From the NCBI GenBank assembly GCA_964577985.1, contig CAZOAR010000071.1:1-8878 (forward strand): a stretch of DNA of 8,878 nucleotides. Reading direction: 5' to 3'. The notes under the pieces were generated by a model that worked only from the letters and a program-made list of their open reading frames with translations, searched no databases and had not been told where the DNA came from. This document shows, in pieces, positions 6,944 to 8,878 of this stretch (position 1 is the stretch's first letter; each line of letters opens with the position of its first letter). Position numbers and translations under genes: made by a program. This DNA is from CAZOAR01 sp964577985. Its GTDB lineage: Bacteria > Gemmatimonadota > CAZMKB01 > CAZNLH01.

Positions 6944-7423
6944 TCAGTGAAAATTACTGAACCGATCGCGGGACAGTCTGAAGAAAGACCACCCGAGTCG
7001 TTCCGCTCCATTCTTCTCGTAAAACCGTATCGCAGGCGTGTTCCAGTCGAGGACGCACCATTCCATCCTTCCGCACCCCTTCTCCTCCGCCATCTTCACA
7101 CAGAATTCGAACATTACACGTCCGAATCCTTTTCTCCTGTGGGACTCAGAAACGAATATGTCCTCGAGATAAAGGGTCGGCATCGCAAGAAAGGATGAAT
7201 AGGTCTCGAAGAAAACGACATAGGCCACGGCCTCGCCATCGACGCGCCCGAGATATGCCTCATATCGAGCATCTTCCGCCAGCCCGTCCCTCTTCAGGCG
7301 AATCCCTGCCTCCTCATCCGGCGGGTTCAGGCGTTCGTATTCGGCCAGTTTATTGATCAGAGACAGAAAATCATCAAAGTTCTCTTCGATGACTCTTTCG
7401 ATAGTCAGGACACTGTCCGGCAT
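6944..7423 (-). CDS. GNAT-family N-acetyltransferase, spermidine/spermine acetyltransferase-like
   Basis: An ATG also exists at 7438, but GGAGGT (7431-7436) overlaps it and lies 7 bases before the ATG at 7423. The shorter 159-residue start is therefore preferred. The protein is a single GNAT domain that transfers acetyl from acetyl-CoA to an amine. LYLEDIFVSESHRRKGFG (84-101) holds the acetyl-CoA pyrophosphate loop R96-x-x-G99-x-G101. VLDWNTPAIRFYEKNGAE (124-141) carries the DWN signature and Tyr135, the usual general acid. LYLEDIFV and the WN..AI.FY pattern match the diamine/polyamine acetyltransferase (SSAT-like) branch. Bacterial members act on varied amines, including lysine analogues, so the substrate is open. 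It reads in the same direction as the ThDP enzyme, 79 bases upstream of it with no convincing terminator between, so co-transcription is possible. Confidence 0.85.
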   Translation of the reverse strand: MPDSVLTIERVIEENFDDFLSLINKLAEYERLNPPDEEAGIRLKRDGLAEDARYEAYLGRVDGEAVAYVVFFETYSSFLAMPTLYLEDIFVSESHRRKGFGRVMFEFCVKMAEEKGCGRMEWCVLDWNTPAIRFYEKNGAERLGWSFFRLSRDRFSNFH

Positions 7424-7564
7424 ATCGTGGACCTCCATTGATCGTTGGCCCCCTCACGAATCGACGGGATGTAGACGGAGAACGGCACCTCGCTGAATAT
7501 GCAAATAACAGGAGAGAAAATCCAGAGCAAGGTGCTGCACAGGCCCGGGGAGAAAGGACAGATA

Positions 7565-7592
7565 TCCTGGCTTTGACAGCAGCAAACCAGGG
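7565..7592 (-). terminator. Hairpin after the beta-propeller gene, possible terminator
   Basis: CCTGG (7566-7570) pairs with CCAGG (7587-7591), and TTTG (7572-7575) with CAAA (7583-7586). This gives a 9-bp stem with one bulged base and a 7-base loop, closed by a possible G-T pair. It begins 20 bases after the propeller stop codon on the minus strand. The following minus-strand sequence is only loosely T-rich (ATATCTGTCCTTTCT), so termination would be weak or factor-assisted. The rest of 7424-7611 holds the acetyltransferase leader and no convincing open frame. Confidence 0.35.
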
Positions 7593-7611
7593 ATGGCGGC
7601 GGCTTTGCGGC

Positions 7612-8790
7612 CTACTGGATGTTGAAATTAAAACTCGTCCGGTCGACCACCTGGTCATTTATCTTGAGCACCGCCTCATACAGGAACGAGGCGGACGGAG
7701 CGCCAGCCGGTATGTCGTGAGAAATGGTCTGACTCACGCTTGCCCCTGGGCCGAGTGGGAGACTCAGTGGACCGAAAACCGGGTTTCCCGGATAGGGATT
7801 GCCATTCGGCAAATAGACATCGACCATGACCTCTATCGTCTGCGACTGGGCGGTATGATTGACGAGACTTCCCGTCACCTCCAGAACACCCCCCGGATCG
7901 ACCGTGGTGGAGGTTGGAGAGAGCCCCACACTCACAACCTTGTTCCCTGGTTCGAGTTGATACAGCCTGTTCGCCCCCCCACCTATGACAACCCAGAGAT
8001 AATGACCATCATAGGCCAGGTCGTGGGGCGAATCGTCTGGAGTGGGGAACGAGTTCCGTATGTCACCCGTGGCGGGGTCGAGCTCGAAGATCATACCGTT
8101 GATATAGTCCGAGTTCCAGAGGGAGATCCCATCGTAGGCGATACCCATCCCACGCTCCATCGGGGCGGGGAAATCTTTTATTATGTCCCCCGTAACATCA
8201 TCCAGGTAATAGATGTGGCTCGGGCTGTAATAGTTCGAGTGAAAGAGATCCCAACCGTCCCAGCCCAGGCCGCCGGGCCATGCCTCGGGCGACGCGAAAG
8301 TGCGGAGGACCGACCCGCTGACAGGATCCACGCGGTCTATGGCGTCGCTGTCCCTGTCAGACACCCAGAGCGCATGCCAGTCCCATCCCAGGCCGCTGGC
8401 CACGGTGCCCGGTGCATCCATCTGGTATAGAACCGATCCGTCCGACGGGTCGACCATGTATAGAACCCCGCTGTAGCTTCCTGCCCAGAGGTTGCTGCCG
8501 TCCCACGTGAGACCGAAGGGTGAGGGGGGAGAAGGGACGCTCGATATGACCTCGCCACTACGCGTCCGAAGGGCTGTTTCCGTGTCCGCCGGAAGTGTCA
8601 TTGAACTCGCCTCGCTGAGATACACGGACTGCGGACCAGACAAGTCTGACAAATACCCCGATCGCGTTCCCTGCTTGATGCCTTGCAGGATTATCTGATC
8701 GTCAACTCGATAGGCCGATACCGGAGTCGAACAAAAGGCGAGTGAAAAGGTGAAAAATACCGCTATCCAGATCTCAGTAAAGCATCTCAT
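7612..8790 (-). CDS. Secreted beta-propeller protein with C-terminal Ig-like domain
   Basis: This 392-residue protein has a signal peptide (core IAVFFTFSLAF, cleavage after PVSA at residue 26). Cys20 is not in a lipobox. Residues about 78-288 hold a repeat of about 41 residues: GLxWDGxxLW, then DPxxGxVL, then FxxP. GLTWDG, GLGWDW, GLGWDG, GIAYDG and DLAYDG start at 93, 133, 174, 216 and 258. The preceding SGEVISSVPSPP (78-89) looks like the outer part of another blade, so a propeller of about six blades closed by N- and C-terminal strands is likely (NHL/YncE style). Residues 289-392 form a separate beta-sandwich-like domain (VDPGGVLEVTGSLVNHT, IPAGAPSASFLYEA) as in many secreted proteins of candidate phyla. 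No catalytic residues are evident; ligand or surface binding is a guess. AAAGGAG (8797-8803) lies 6 bases before the ATG. Its partner is unknown. Confidence 0.82.
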   Translation of the reverse strand: MRCFTEIWIAVFFTFSLAFCSTPVSAYRVDDQIILQGIKQGTRSGYLSDLSGPQSVYLSEASSMTLPADTETALRTRSGEVISSVPSPPSPFGLTWDGSNLWAGSYSGVLYMVDPSDGSVLYQMDAPGTVASGLGWDWHALWVSDRDSDAIDRVDPVSGSVLRTFASPEAWPGGLGWDGWDLFHSNYYSPSHIYYLDDVTGDIIKDFPAPMERGMGIAYDGISLWNSDYINGMIFELDPATGDIRNSFPTPDDSPHDLAYDGHYLWVVIGGGANRLYQLEPGNKVVSVGLSPTSTTVDPGGVLEVTGSLVNHTAQSQTIEVMVDVYLPNGNPYPGNPVFGPLSLPLGPGASVSQTISHDIPAGAPSASFLYEAVLKINDQVVDRTSFNFNIQ

Positions 8791-8832
8791 AGATTTCTCC
8801 TTTACAGCGTGTAGACGGAGCTTTCGCCATCC

Positions 8833-8851
8833 TCCCGCTTTGAACGCGGGA
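8833..8851. repeat. Short palindrome upstream of the propeller gene
   Basis: TCCCGC (8833-8838) and GCGGGA (8846-8851) form a perfect 6-bp stem around a 7-base loop. It lies 43 bases before the propeller start codon, either in its leader or in the promoter area. It resembles common dispersed intergenic palindromes built on TCCCGC...GCGGGA. No good -35/-10 pair was found in 8791-8878. Confidence 0.35.
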
Positions 8852-8878
8852 TCGAGCCTTGCGTTTTCCGCACACCCT

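Noticed and set aside
7438..8430. Long plus-strand open frame of 330 codons
   Set aside because: It lies antisense to the propeller gene, has no ribosome site, signal or recognisable motif, and is rich in Arg and His. The minus-strand frame has a signal peptide, internal repeats and a good Shine-Dalgarno site.
8833..8851. tRNA T-arm, because the minus-strand loop reads GTTCAAA
   Set aside because: In the register a tRNA would need, the stem has mismatches, and no acceptor, D or anticodon arms can be placed around it.

Overview
The window carries seven protein-coding genes on about 8.9 kb at roughly 55% GC. They form two blocks that converge near 3778-3847. It looks like chromosome of a Gram-negative environmental bacterium: there are signal peptides, a lipobox protein and a predicted outer-membrane beta-barrel. 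Arginine codons are a mix of AGA/AGG and CGN. Shine-Dalgarno sites of the GGAG or GAGGTG type precede every gene. The DUF6588-type barrel and the secreted propeller with a C-terminal Ig-like domain resemble proteins of the FCB superphylum and nearby candidate phyla (Krumholzibacteriota, Eisenbacteria, Zixibacteria). That placement is a weak inference from style, not from a marker gene. No rRNA, tRNA, mobile element, integrase or CRISPR array was found.

The left block (plus strand) has three genes. The first is an exported M3-family oligoendopeptidase F (120-2033), followed by a terminator-like inverted repeat. Next is a good sigma70-type promoter (perfect TTGACA, 17-bp spacer, TAGAGT). It drives a likely two-gene envelope operon: a DUF6588-like outer-membrane protein (2238-3128) and a small lipoprotein (3169-3777).

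The right block (minus strand, read from right to left) has four genes. A secreted beta-propeller protein (8790-7612) is followed by a spermidine/spermine-acetyltransferase-like GNAT (7423-6944). Then come an acetolactate-synthase-like thiamine-diphosphate enzyme (6864-5212) and an NAD(P)-dependent aldehyde dehydrogenase of the succinate-semialdehyde type (5215-3848). The last two overlap by four bases (ATGA) and are surely co-translated.

The most interesting system is this ThDP-enzyme/SSADH pair. The same arrangement, with the same misleading acetolactate synthase label, is known from cyanobacteria. There the two proteins act as 2-oxoglutarate decarboxylase and succinate semialdehyde dehydrogenase, and close the TCA cycle without 2-oxoglutarate dehydrogenase. 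I propose that this non-cyanobacterial operon does the same. No acetolactate synthase small subunit (ilvN/ilvH) or acetolactate decarboxylase lies next to it, which fits this reading but does not prove it.

No stretch over 300 bases lacks a gene. The longest gaps are 2034-2237 (terminator-like repeat plus promoter) and 7424-7611 (a hairpin after the propeller gene plus the acetyltransferase leader).
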